This document shows positions 24,991 to 33,229 of a stretch of 64,000 nt of DNA, piece by piece. Origin of the DNA: Chitinophaga horti. Lineage in GTDB: Bacteria > Bacteroidota > Bacteroidia > Chitinophagales > Chitinophagaceae. The notes beneath the pieces were generated by a model, which saw nothing but the letters and a program-made list of their open reading frames with translations, had not been told where the DNA came from and did not search any database. Numbering within the stretch: the first letter of the stretch is position 1; each line of letters begins with the position of its first letter. A program made the translations under genes and the position numbers. Location: the NCBI RefSeq assembly GCF_022867795.2, contig NZ_CP107006.1, forward strand, positions 2,418,001 through 2,482,000, in the 5' to 3' direction.

Positions 24991-26118
24991 TTATTTACTT
25001 AAGCTGGATATGTTGATCTTTTTCAGCACCAGGCTGTAATTGAAGCCCTTGTTGTTATTGGTATTCGTTTCGTACAGGCAGTACACGTCACCATTCTTCC
25101 CTACGGCGATATCGCTGTAACCGGCAGCGCTGCTGTCCAGCACATGATTCACCGGCCAGGTTTCACCATTATCGAAAGATAGTTTGGCACTGAGGTTACG
25201 ACGGGGCGTTTTAGCGATATGACGACTGTCGGGATTGATAAACACCAGCGCCGGGCGTTTACCCACTTTTACCGCAGCGATGGGCGCCATACAGGTTGGA
25301 TCAAACAGCTCATCCGCAAACCTCGGAGGGCTCCAGTTGCTGATGCCGTCGTTACTGATACTAAAGGCGCGTCGCTTCACCGGAGATGGATTACGAATGC
25401 TCATCAGCACACGGCCATCGGGCAGTTCCACAGGCATGCTTTCATTGGGATTTGAGATGCTGGCGGAACTGTCGGCGACAATGGCACCACGCTTCCAGGT
25501 TTTACCGAGATCGTCGCTATAGATGGTGGCTACGCAGGATGGTGCATGGCTTCTGCGTGGCGTAACCTTAGCGGAGTTGGCAAGCCATATGGCAGCGAGC
25601 AATCTTCCGTTCTTTAGCTGGATGCCGTGGCCCGGACCGGGCGCCAGCACTTTCCAGTTATACTCCGGCTTAAATTCGTTGTATACATTCGTAATGTCCA
25701 CCGGGGCCGACCAGCTGCGCCCTTCATCTTTGGAGAAGATGTAAAACGCCTGTGCATAGTCCTTTTGGTACAACAGGTGTACGGTACCTTGTGCATCCAC
25801 GATCGGCACCGGGTTACCCACGGGTGCCTGCTTCATGCTATCCAGTAACTGTACGGGCAGCCAGGTTTTTCCGCCATCCGTGCTGCGGCGCAGTGACAGA
25901 TGCATATCTGCCCAATCGCTCGCGTTGCCGATGCGCGCTTCACAAAATGCGAGCAACGTGTTACCAGGCGTTATCGCCAGTGCGGGAATACGCATCGATG
26001 CATAAATGCCACCCGGCTCAAATACCACTGTGTAAGGGGAAGCCACCGACTGCTGCGACTGGCGGGCAGTATGACAGCCAGCGCAACCGATCATCAGTAT
26101 CCATAATAATCTTCTCAT
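24991..26118 (-). CDS. GH33 sialidase 1 (lipoprotein)
   Basis: 375 residues, with an N-terminal lipoprotein signal (MRRLLWILMIGCAGCHTA). It is a six-bladed BNR propeller. The first Arg of the substrate carboxylate-binding triad is in the FRIP-like SMRIPAL, with an Asp-rich loop in RIGNASDWADM. Asp boxes are STDGGKTW, SKDEGRSW and SDDLGKTW. A C-terminal AGYSDIA with YCLYE supplies the nucleophile-Tyr region. It releases terminal sialic acid from glycans at the cell surface or in the periplasm. It differs clearly from the second sialidase 6 bp upstream, so they are not recent duplicates. Confidence 0.9.
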   Translation of the reverse strand: MRRLLWILMIGCAGCHTARQSQQSVASPYTVVFEPGGIYASMRIPALAITPGNTLLAFCEARIGNASDWADMHLSLRRSTDGGKTWLPVQLLDSMKQAPVGNPVPIVDAQGTVHLLYQKDYAQAFYIFSKDEGRSWSAPVDITNVYNEFKPEYNWKVLAPGPGHGIQLKNGRLLAAIWLANSAKVTPRRSHAPSCVATIYSDDLGKTWKRGAIVADSSASISNPNESMPVELPDGRVLMSIRNPSPVKRRAFSISNDGISNWSPPRFADELFDPTCMAPIAAVKVGKRPALVFINPDSRHIAKTPRRNLSAKLSFDNGETWPVNHVLDSSAAGYSDIAVGKNGDVYCLYETNTNNNKGFNYSLVLKKINISSLSK

Positions 26119-26124
26119 GCCTCA

Positions 26125-27276
26125 CTATTTAATGTTGGCAATCGCCACTGATTTAAATGCAATACCGTTCGTATACTTCGCCACGCCTGCTTCATACAGC
26201 AACCCGATGTGTGTACCCGACAGCTGGACCAGGTCGGAGTAACCGGCCGGACCGTCGAATACTATGTTCTTTTTGTCCCACTTTGCGCCCTCGTCTGTAC
26301 TCAGTTTGATCGTCATGGTTCTGCGCGTCGTGGCTGCCGGGTTTGAAAAGAACAATTGCAAACTGCCACCGATAGTGGCCGACAGCAAACTGCCCTGGCA
26401 AACCGGATCGATGAGTTGCGGCTCATTGTAAGGCGTACTCCAGGTAATACCGCCGTCGGTGCTGGTGCTTGACATGCGCAGGTTCTCGTTGTTCCCAACA
26501 CGCATGTTCAGCAATAACTTACCCCCGGAAAGCTCGGCCACCGTGCTTTCGTTCGGATTAACACCCTCCACTGTAGGAACGATGCCGCCGAGCTGCCAGG
26601 TAACACCTGCATCATCAGAATAAATCACGTGCGAATTACCACGGCGGCCAGCGCCTACTTCAATGTAATCGCAAGGTGCGATCATACGTCCGGCTGCAGT
26701 TTGTATGCCATGACAAGGACCAGTTGCATACCAGCCCCAACCAGCTTTCTTCACACTGGAAGTAATTTCTTTCACCGGCTCCCAGCTCACACCATCGTTG
26801 GAGGAAGAGGTGAGGTAAACGCGGCGTGTATCTTTACTTGTTCCGGCGTTAATGGTGCCGATAGCGTCGTCGCCACGGTTCCAGGTCATCAGCAGCACTA
26901 TTTTGCCGGTGTTGCGATCAACAATAGGCACAGGGTTGCCACAGGTATTTTCTGCATCGCTCCATACCACGCTTAACTTGCTCCAGGTCTTACCCGTATC
27001 GAGTGATCGTTTTAACACGAGGTCAATATCATCTTCGTCGCCACAGCCATTCTTACGCCCCTCGGCAAAAGCGAGCAGCGTGCCCGATTTGGTCATTACG
27101 ATGGCGGGAATACGAAAGCAGCTATAGCCGTCGCCGCCCTGTTGAAATACGTAGGACAATACCGAGCCAGGCGGCTCCAGTTTTGGATAGATGCGTTCCG
27201 AATTATCATCGTTACACGCCATCATGAATGCGAGTAAGGGAAGCAGCATTTTTATGGATTTGATATTAATAGCCAT
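26125..27276 (-). CDS. GH33 sialidase 2 (lipoprotein)
   Basis: 383 residues from ATG 27276 (MAINIKSIKMLLPLLAFMMACNDDN), a lipoprotein signal with lipobox FMMAC. The canonical FRIP motif is present (SCFRIPAIV). The catalytic Asp lies in EGRKNGCGDEDDIDLV, followed by at least four Asp boxes (SLDTGKTW, SSNDGVSW, SDDAGVTW, STDGGITW). AGYSDLVQL...GLLYE is the nucleophile-Tyr region. It is a retaining exo-sialidase. The start overlaps the end of the SusD gene by 11 bp, which shows translational coupling in the operon. Two surface sialidases may have different linkage preferences. Confidence 0.93.
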   Translation of the reverse strand: MAINIKSIKMLLPLLAFMMACNDDNSERIYPKLEPPGSVLSYVFQQGGDGYSCFRIPAIVMTKSGTLLAFAEGRKNGCGDEDDIDLVLKRSLDTGKTWSKLSVVWSDAENTCGNPVPIVDRNTGKIVLLMTWNRGDDAIGTINAGTSKDTRRVYLTSSSNDGVSWEPVKEITSSVKKAGWGWYATGPCHGIQTAAGRMIAPCDYIEVGAGRRGNSHVIYSDDAGVTWQLGGIVPTVEGVNPNESTVAELSGGKLLLNMRVGNNENLRMSSTSTDGGITWSTPYNEPQLIDPVCQGSLLSATIGGSLQLFFSNPAATTRRTMTIKLSTDEGAKWDKKNIVFDGPAGYSDLVQLSGTHIGLLYEAGVAKYTNGIAFKSVAIANIK

Positions 27277-28738
27277 CTGTCTGATCAATGTTTGGATTGT
27301 TAGCGATCACCGTACTGTTCACGGGCCAGAACAGCGGCGTTGTTTTACCTGCCAGGTTAGGCACATACTTGTATACGTCGATCGTGCCGCCTCTATGGAA
27401 CCGCACCAGGTCGAACCAGCGCTTGTTTTCGAAGAACAGTTCACGACCGCGCTCGTCCAGTATTTCGCGTTCGATAGCGGGTTTCGTGACTGCACCTGCG
27501 TAACGGCCGGTGCCTGCGCGCAGCCTTACTGTATCGAGATATTTAACGCTGTTGGTCAGGTCATTCAGTGCGGCATACGCTTCCGCTTTCATCAAGAACA
27601 CATCGGCGAGTCGGTATACGAGCAGGTCGTTATCGGGAATGCGGTCGTCGCTGTACTTGGTACCGGGGTATTTCGTGATCCAGGATACGCGCTGTGCGGC
27701 GCCCTGCATCTCCACTACCCAGGTGTACGGAATGCGTTTATCCGCTGCATTCGTGAACAACGATTTAGATAAAGGACTGATCTGGTAAGCACCCTGCGCG
27801 TTGCCGGACGATACTGCATAAGGGAGTTTGTCGAGGTTGGTGGCACCCTGCACGATGGACAGAAATGGCAATGCATTTTTTGCATAGTTGCCTCCCGGTG
27901 TTTCGTCACGCTGGTAGTAGGCAGCCATCAGCACTTCTTTATTGGAAGATGCGCGGGTACCCGTTACGGCGGCGAAGTCTTCGTTCAGGCTAAGACCCGT
28001 CGTTTCCACTTCATTGATGGCGGTGATAGCCTGTTGCAGGCTGGCATCGCCGCCACCGTTTACTTTCGCACTCCATAGCAACACATCCGCCTTCATCGCC
28101 TGTACCGAACCATAAGCGAAACGGTACTTCGACGGATAACTGCTGCGTACGAAGTTGTCCATACTCGTATACTGTTCGAGCGACGCGTCAATATCCGCCA
28201 GTATTTGCGTTACCACATCCGCCGCCGGGGAACGGGGCAGTTGCGGTACATTGTCGTTTACCACCGCTTCCAGCATAATCGGCGCATCGCCGATCACACG
28301 TACGAGGTGAAAGTAAAAGAACGCCCGCAGTGCGTAAGTCTCTGCCACAATCTTCTTTTTCAGGTCAGGGTTAGCACTGAAAGAGAAGCCCTTTATTTTC
28401 TCCAGCAGCAGGTTACAGTGACCGATGCCCCTGTACCATTCAGCATAGTTGAGCGCGCCGGAAGAGGGCGACAGCGTGTGTGACCAGGCCACGGTAAAGC
28501 GGGAGTTAGAGGCTGAAATCAGTTCCTCGCCCCTTTCCATTCCATAAGTATTGTTATTTACCAGGCTGCGTAACACGGTATATATACCGACTACATTGGG
28601 TTCAAAATCGCTTTCGTTTTTAAAGAATACCTGTTCGGTAATGTTCGACTGCGGCTCTACTTCCAGTATTGCATCGCAACTGGGAAAGCTGAAGGCCATC
28701 ACGGCCAGGCAGCCTATTTTTATCATCCATCCTTTCAT
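27266..28738 (-). CDS. SusD/RagB-type glycan-binding lipoprotein
   Basis: 490 residues. The signal MKGWMIKIGCLAVMAFSFPSC has lipobox FPSC. The SusD N-terminal motif LEVEPQSNITEQVFF and the TPR-like helices (KKKIVAETYALRAFFYFHLVRVIGDAP) are typical, as is the C-terminal EREILDERGRELFFENKRWFDLVR. It sits on the outer membrane as a lid over the SusC barrel and binds the target oligosaccharide, here presumably sialylated glycans or free sialic acid. It lies 5 bp downstream of susC. Confidence 0.95.
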   Translation of the reverse strand: MKGWMIKIGCLAVMAFSFPSCDAILEVEPQSNITEQVFFKNESDFEPNVVGIYTVLRSLVNNNTYGMERGEELISASNSRFTVAWSHTLSPSSGALNYAEWYRGIGHCNLLLEKIKGFSFSANPDLKKKIVAETYALRAFFYFHLVRVIGDAPIMLEAVVNDNVPQLPRSPAADVVTQILADIDASLEQYTSMDNFVRSSYPSKYRFAYGSVQAMKADVLLWSAKVNGGGDASLQQAITAINEVETTGLSLNEDFAAVTGTRASSNKEVLMAAYYQRDETPGGNYAKNALPFLSIVQGATNLDKLPYAVSSGNAQGAYQISPLSKSLFTNAADKRIPYTWVVEMQGAAQRVSWITKYPGTKYSDDRIPDNDLLVYRLADVFLMKAEAYAALNDLTNSVKYLDTVRLRAGTGRYAGAVTKPAIEREILDERGRELFFENKRWFDLVRFHRGGTIDVYKYVPNLAGKTTPLFWPVNSTVIANNPNIDQTDGY

Positions 28739-28743
28739 AATAA

Positions 28744-31700
28744 TCAGAATTTCAGGTTAGCACCAAGTGAAAACTGCCGGGGTCTTGGATAACCACCGGG
28801 ATCGAAACCGCTGTAGATTTCCGGGTTCAGGCCTTTGTATGCGGTGAGGTAGCCAACATTGTACACGCTCGCGAATACACTCAGCCCGGATGAGCGGAAG
28901 GTTTTGGTAATATCACGCGGTACGTCGTACGTAAGCGTGATCTCGCGCAGGGCCAGGAAATCGCCTTTTTCGTACATCACCGATACGTCCGAGTTATAGC
29001 TGCTGTTGTTACCGAGTGATCCGTTACGCAGATAGTTGCGCTGCCCGAAGTCATAGTCGGAGAAGGAGAAGCGAGCATACTTCCTGCCTGCATCGCCCTG
29101 GTTCTTCCACACATCTGCCGCCAATGCCTGTGCAGGCGCGCCTTCGTTAAAGGCCCTGGCCTGTCCCATAGAGCGGGCAAGTGCGCCATTACTGATCAGG
29201 TGACCAATGGCATAATCGGCATTCACCCGCAGGGAGAAACCTTTATAGCTGAACGTATTCTGGATACCGCCGATCTTATCGGGGTTACGGTAGCCCATAA
29301 ACACCTGGTCTTTCGAGTCGATCACCCCGTCGCTGTTCACATCTTCGAAAATGAAGTCGCCGCCACGTTTACCTACAATGATACCCTGTGGGGATGCCAT
29401 GTTATCCTTCACACGGCTGTTCCACTCGGCAGCTTCTGCATCGGTAGCGAATACGCCCAGTACGTTGTATGCCCAGATGCCGTAAGGACGTTCACCCTCT
29501 GCCAGTCCGCCCGCACGTATTTCCTTGCCGGTCTTTTTGTCGAATATGATATCGCCGCCCTGCCTGTTCTTTTCCCGGCCATTGTCGGGTAGTTGAGTTA
29601 TGACTGTGCGGTTGAACGCAAAAGACAGGTTCATGTCCCAGTTGAAGTGTTTCGTACGCACTACCGATCCACCCAGCGCCACTTCTATACCGCGGTTGCG
29701 CAATGCACCATTGTTGTAAGTGATGGAAGTGAACGGCGCCTCCGATGGCAGTGGTTTAGAGGTGAGCCTGTCTTTAGTCAGCTTATTATAAAAGTCTACC
29801 GAAAGATTCAACCTGTTTTTGAGAAAACTAGCTTCGATCGCCACGTCTGTCGTATTAGTTGCTTCCCAACGCAGGCGCTGGTTGGCCAGGCCAGAGCGGA
29901 GAATGCCAGGGTACATGGCATAACCTACCGCACTATACTCGCCGTAGGTATCCGATAAACTGAGATCGCTGGCACCGGTCCCACCCCAGCTCGCGCGTAT
30001 CTTAAGGCCGCTCACCGTATTATTGCGTGGCCAGAAGTCTTCATTATCGATATTCCACCCGGCGGATACCGACGGGAAGAACGCGTATTTATAGTCCGGC
30101 GCAAAGTTCGAGAACCCATCGTAACGTAAGCTACCGCCCAGCAGGTATTTCATCTTGTAATCGTAACTGAACTGCCCGAACATACTGGCTGTGCGTCTTT
30201 CTCCGAGGTTGGTTGCAAAGTCGCCAACGTTGGAAAACACAGAACCATTGATCACCGTGGTAGGCGGCTCATTAATCGTGTAGATGTAGTCATTGGTAGC
30301 ACGCTGCGAACCCATATCCTTTACGTGGTTCCTGTTCTGCGTGTAGTTAACCCCGGCCAGTGCCATGATGTGATGATCCTGCGCAACCGTCAAGTCATAC
30401 TGCAGCACGGCGTCGATCATCAGCTGCCTGGAGTTATTTGTATAATCGTCCTTCCAGCGCTGCATGGACGGCTGAATCTCATCTGAAGGCGTAGCCTTGC
30501 GCATAAACAATTCCGTATAGTCGTCGATGAGGTACGACACCGCCGGCCTGAAATGTAAGCCCTTCACGATCGTCCAGTCGGCCGCGGCGCGTGTTACCAG
30601 GCGCTCCGTCTTCGTACGCATGTCGTCGTACTTAAGCGTGTGGAAGCGGTTACGTACCGTGTACAATTCGCCCGGAGTTGGATTACCATCATCTTTAAAA
30701 AGGCGGATGAGCGGCGTGATACGGATCGCTCTCACCAGGTCATTCTGGTAAGCATCCACATAGTTCGGCTGCACGTTCTGGAAGTTCAGCATGAAGTCGA
30801 GCCGCAGTTTATCCGACGCCTGGAAACCAAAGTTGCCAAGCGCGTTGAAACGGCGATACTTTGTGCCCACCAGCACCCCCTTCTGGTTGGTGTAACCCAT
30901 GGAAAAGTTGTAGTCAGCTTTATCAGTACCACCGTTGATGGTGAAATTGTCGGTATTACTCACACCCGTGTTCCAAAGCCGGTCCTGGTACTGGTTGTCG
31001 GCATAGAGCAGTTTAGTCCCCGGGTTGATAGGATCATCCATCACCCGCCAGCCGCGGTTCAGCAGGCCGTCTACATACTCCTGCCCTTCTACCTGCAGAA
31101 TGTTGTCGTACAGGGCCGTCAGGTAAACGCTTTTGCCGTAATCACCCGGTCTTGTGAAGATGCGGGTACCGGCAGAAAAGCCTGCATTGTATAACAGGTT
31201 GTTTTTGTCGATAGCGTCTGATGTGTTGGAAACAGTGATACGAGCCAGGCGAAGATATTCTTCGGCAGAAAGGTAATCGTAGTCCCGTGCCTGCGTTTCC
31301 CATGTCGTGCGGTGACTGAGTGTGATCGTCGATTTGGTATTGAGGCGACCTTTCTTCGTTCTGATAACGATGGCCCCATTTGCTGCGCGGGCACCGTAAA
31401 TCGCGGTGGATGCCGCGTCTTTCATCACCTGCAGCGACTCAATGTCGTCTGGGTTTACGTCGTTCATAGAACGCATCACCCCATCTACGATCACCAGTGG
31501 CGCACTGCCGTCGGCCGATCCAACAGACGCGCCGTTGTTGTTACCGAGGCCCGAGCCGTACACGTTCGGTTTTGTACCACCGCGTATCACAATGTTGGTA
31601 GCGCCAATACCGGGCTGCCCCTGCGTGATGGGAATTGAAACGCCTGCGATCTTACCCTGCAATGCCTGCACCGGGTTCGGATTCGGGTTGTTCTTCAGTT

Positions 31701-32097
31701 CTGCTACATCCAGTTTGGAAATAGCGGCCGTGTTCTTTTTGCTGGTTTGTTCCGTGTAACCCACGATCAGTATCTCTCCTAATTGAGAAGAGGAGGACGA
31801 TAATAATATATTATGCGTCGCCTGGTTGCTGACGGCTACTTCCTGCTGGGTGTAGTTCAGCATGCGGAACAGGAGGCTTTCGTTGCCGGAAGTAAGTTTT
31901 AAGGTATAGCGACCATCAGGACCGGTGATGGTACCCACAGTGGGTTTGCCTTTTACGGAGACGGTTACCCCGATGAGCACTTCCTGGCTGGAGGAGTCGC
32001 GCACAATACCCGATACCGTAAAGCCGGCGTCCTGGCTGTAGGCTTGCTGTACCCCTGACAGGAGTAAAAGAGCGCAGCAAATTCTAAAAAGGATCAT
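28744..32097 (-). CDS. SusC/RagA TonB-dependent receptor
   Basis: 1117 residues. A signal peptide (ends QQAYSQ) is followed by a carboxypeptidase-regulatory-like beta-sandwich (FTVSGIVRDSSSQEVLIGVT), the plug with QALQGKIAGVSI and LVIVDGVMR, and a large 22-stranded barrel ending in LGANLKF. The SusC-specific ASTAIYGARAANGAIVI is present. There is no N-terminal STN domain, so it is not wired to an anti-sigma factor. It imports oligosaccharides across the outer membrane using TonB energy, paired with the SusD product. First gene of the sialic-acid operon; leader of about 170 nt. Confidence 0.96.
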   Translation of the reverse strand: MILFRICCALLLLSGVQQAYSQDAGFTVSGIVRDSSSQEVLIGVTVSVKGKPTVGTITGPDGRYTLKLTSGNESLLFRMLNYTQQEVAVSNQATHNILLSSSSSQLGEILIVGYTEQTSKKNTAAISKLDVAELKNNPNPNPVQALQGKIAGVSIPITQGQPGIGATNIVIRGGTKPNVYGSGLGNNNGASVGSADGSAPLVIVDGVMRSMNDVNPDDIESLQVMKDAASTAIYGARAANGAIVIRTKKGRLNTKSTITLSHRTTWETQARDYDYLSAEEYLRLARITVSNTSDAIDKNNLLYNAGFSAGTRIFTRPGDYGKSVYLTALYDNILQVEGQEYVDGLLNRGWRVMDDPINPGTKLLYADNQYQDRLWNTGVSNTDNFTINGGTDKADYNFSMGYTNQKGVLVGTKYRRFNALGNFGFQASDKLRLDFMLNFQNVQPNYVDAYQNDLVRAIRITPLIRLFKDDGNPTPGELYTVRNRFHTLKYDDMRTKTERLVTRAAADWTIVKGLHFRPAVSYLIDDYTELFMRKATPSDEIQPSMQRWKDDYTNNSRQLMIDAVLQYDLTVAQDHHIMALAGVNYTQNRNHVKDMGSQRATNDYIYTINEPPTTVINGSVFSNVGDFATNLGERRTASMFGQFSYDYKMKYLLGGSLRYDGFSNFAPDYKYAFFPSVSAGWNIDNEDFWPRNNTVSGLKIRASWGGTGASDLSLSDTYGEYSAVGYAMYPGILRSGLANQRLRWEATNTTDVAIEASFLKNRLNLSVDFYNKLTKDRLTSKPLPSEAPFTSITYNNGALRNRGIEVALGGSVVRTKHFNWDMNLSFAFNRTVITQLPDNGREKNRQGGDIIFDKKTGKEIRAGGLAEGERPYGIWAYNVLGVFATDAEAAEWNSRVKDNMASPQGIIVGKRGGDFIFEDVNSDGVIDSKDQVFMGYRNPDKIGGIQNTFSYKGFSLRVNADYAIGHLISNGALARSMGQARAFNEGAPAQALAADVWKNQGDAGRKYARFSFSDYDFGQRNYLRNGSLGNNSSYNSDVSVMYEKGDFLALREITLTYDVPRDITKTFRSSGLSVFASVYNVGYLTAYKGLNPEIYSGFDPGGYPRPRQFSLGANLKF

Positions 32098-32260
32098 TTG
32101 TGTCAGTTGATAAGTTATACAATGATGTTTTGCGGATGACCTGTGTTTTGGTACTGCTGTTTAATTTCCATAACAAGCGGCAGTTGCGAAAATAAGCTGC
32201 CTGCAACCAATAGTCGCCTATCATGGGACGTGGTATTCATAACGTGATGCATTTAGTAGT
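32098..32260 (-). other. Long 5' leader of the susC transcript
   Basis: About 165 nt lie between the predicted start point (near 32268) and the susC ATG. No gene was seen in it. Long leaders with structure are common for susC-like genes and are sometimes targets of antisense RNA. A weak TATTTTCG (32194-32187) could be a second promoter. Confidence 0.35.
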
Positions 32261-32287
32261 TATGTTCTACATAATAAATGTAGACAT
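32261..32287. promoter_or_regulatory. Putative regulator operator at the susC promoter
   Basis: TATGT-TCT-ACATA (32261-32273) is an inverted repeat. A second half-palindrome, ATGTAGACAT, lies at 32278-32287, and the two together form a larger dyad. The core TGTTCTACA is identical to one in front of the GntR-type regulator gene. It overlaps the predicted transcription start, a repressor position. Confidence 0.6.
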
Positions 32288-32306
32288 GTTTCTTAAGAAT
32301 ACAAAA
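32275..32306 (-). promoter_or_regulatory. Promoter of the sialic-acid operon
   Basis: On the minus strand TTTTG (32306-32302), exactly 19 bp, then TACATTTA (32282-32275), one base from TAnnTTTG. This is the standard Bacteroidota -33/-7 spacing. The start would be near 32268. Confidence 0.6.
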
Positions 32307-32454
32307 CATTCAAGGTTAAAAATTTATGAAGTGTTGGAAGTACGCGATAGGAGTCGCTCACCTCAAAGAGCCGGCCACGCCCCGCCCGCCATGACAAGTA
32401 GGGAGATACGTACAATTGATTGATAGCGGAAAAAAAGCTGGCTAAAAAGGGGGA
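32288..32454. other. Intergenic between susC promoter and regulator gene
   Basis: Apart from the susC -33 element at 32306-32302, this stretch (with the leader and promoter it makes up the 357-bp gap between susC and the regulator) shows no gene. It is AT-rich on the susC side. No clear terminator hairpin was found for the regulator gene ending at 32455. Confidence 0.35.
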
Positions 32455-33144
32455 CTAACGTTTCTTATTTAGTAACCGGATGCGATCGAAATGCGGTTGT
32501 AAATGAGAGCGCATGCCCTCAGTGAAGGCTTCGGGGGTACCTTTACGGAGAATTTTCACCAATCCCTGGTGACTTACTTTACCGGCGACGTACTTCTTAT
32601 TCTCCAGCTTCAGCACGTAGCCGAAGATCGGCAGCAGCATCGTCTGGAAACGTTTCAGGGTATTGTTACCTGTCATCTCGTACAACTTGCCATGAAACGC
32701 AATTTCGGTGCTGATGCGGAAACTGTTGCCCTTTACCTCGCGGGAGGCAATCTCCTCCAGCTCGTCCAGGTCCTCCGCTGTTTTGCGCAGGTACAACAGA
32801 TCTGCAATGCCCATTTCCAATGCGAGCCGCAGTTCAAACAAGTCCTGCAACGTGGCTTCGTCCATGATTTCGGGCGTGAGTACCTTTTCAAACGTGCCGA
32901 CGATATCGGGGTTGGAGATCACCATGCCCATCTTCTTTTTGCTTTCGATGATGCCCAGCATTTTGAAGCGGCTCAAGGCTTCACGTACTACGTTTCGGCT
33001 AACACCTAAGGCTGCGGCCAGTTCCAGTTCGGTGGGAAGGGGATCGCCCGGCTTGAAGGCTTCTTTGGCAAAGTACTCTCTCAGGCTTTGCTCTACCTGT
33101 TCGGCCATAGATTTGGATGAAATGGGCTTTATACTGGTGACCAT
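32455..33144 (-). CDS. FadR/GntR-family regulator, probable NanR-like
   Basis: 229 residues. The N-terminal winged helix (about 15-75) has PGDPLPTELELAAALGVSRN and VVREALSRFKMLGIIESKKKMG, the GntR signature. The C-terminal FCD (FadR) helical effector domain has the metal-binding His pattern in the FHGKLYEMTGN and SHLQPHFDRI regions. It would act as a sugar-responsive repressor of the adjacent sialic-acid operon and of itself, since the same TGTTCTACA core lies next to the -7 box of both promoters. The effector (Neu5Ac or ManNAc) is inferred from context. Confidence 0.85.
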   Translation of the reverse strand: MVTSIKPISSKSMAEQVEQSLREYFAKEAFKPGDPLPTELELAAALGVSRNVVREALSRFKMLGIIESKKKMGMVISNPDIVGTFEKVLTPEIMDEATLQDLFELRLALEMGIADLLYLRKTAEDLDELEEIASREVKGNSFRISTEIAFHGKLYEMTGNNTLKRFQTMLLPIFGYVLKLENKKYVAGKVSHQGLVKILRKGTPEAFTEGMRSHLQPHFDRIRLLNKKR

Positions 33145-33157
33145 TATTAAGTTTATT

Positions 33158-33168
33158 TTGTTCTACAA
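33158..33168. promoter_or_regulatory. Putative autoregulatory operator TTGTTCTACAA
   Basis: The sequence fits the FadR-subfamily consensus TNGTNNNACNA exactly. It lies 5 bp after the -7 box of the regulator gene and 13 bp before its ATG, the same layout as at the susC promoter. Confidence 0.6.
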
Positions 33169-33173
33169 TTAAA

Positions 33174-33181
33174 CAAATATA
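33174..33181 (-). promoter_or_regulatory. -7 element TATATTTG of the regulator gene
   Basis: Exact TAnnTTTG match on the minus strand, 29 nt before the ATG at 33144, abutting the operator TTGTTCTACAA. Confidence 0.5.
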
Positions 33182-33229
33182 GGATTTAAATAGATAGCTA
33201 TTTTGTATATTTAATTACATTCCACCTGC

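Noticed and set aside
24991..27276. The two sialidase genes as a recent tandem duplication
   Set aside because: They share the family motifs but differ in the FRIP context, Asp-box number and most of the sequence, so an old or independent origin is more likely.
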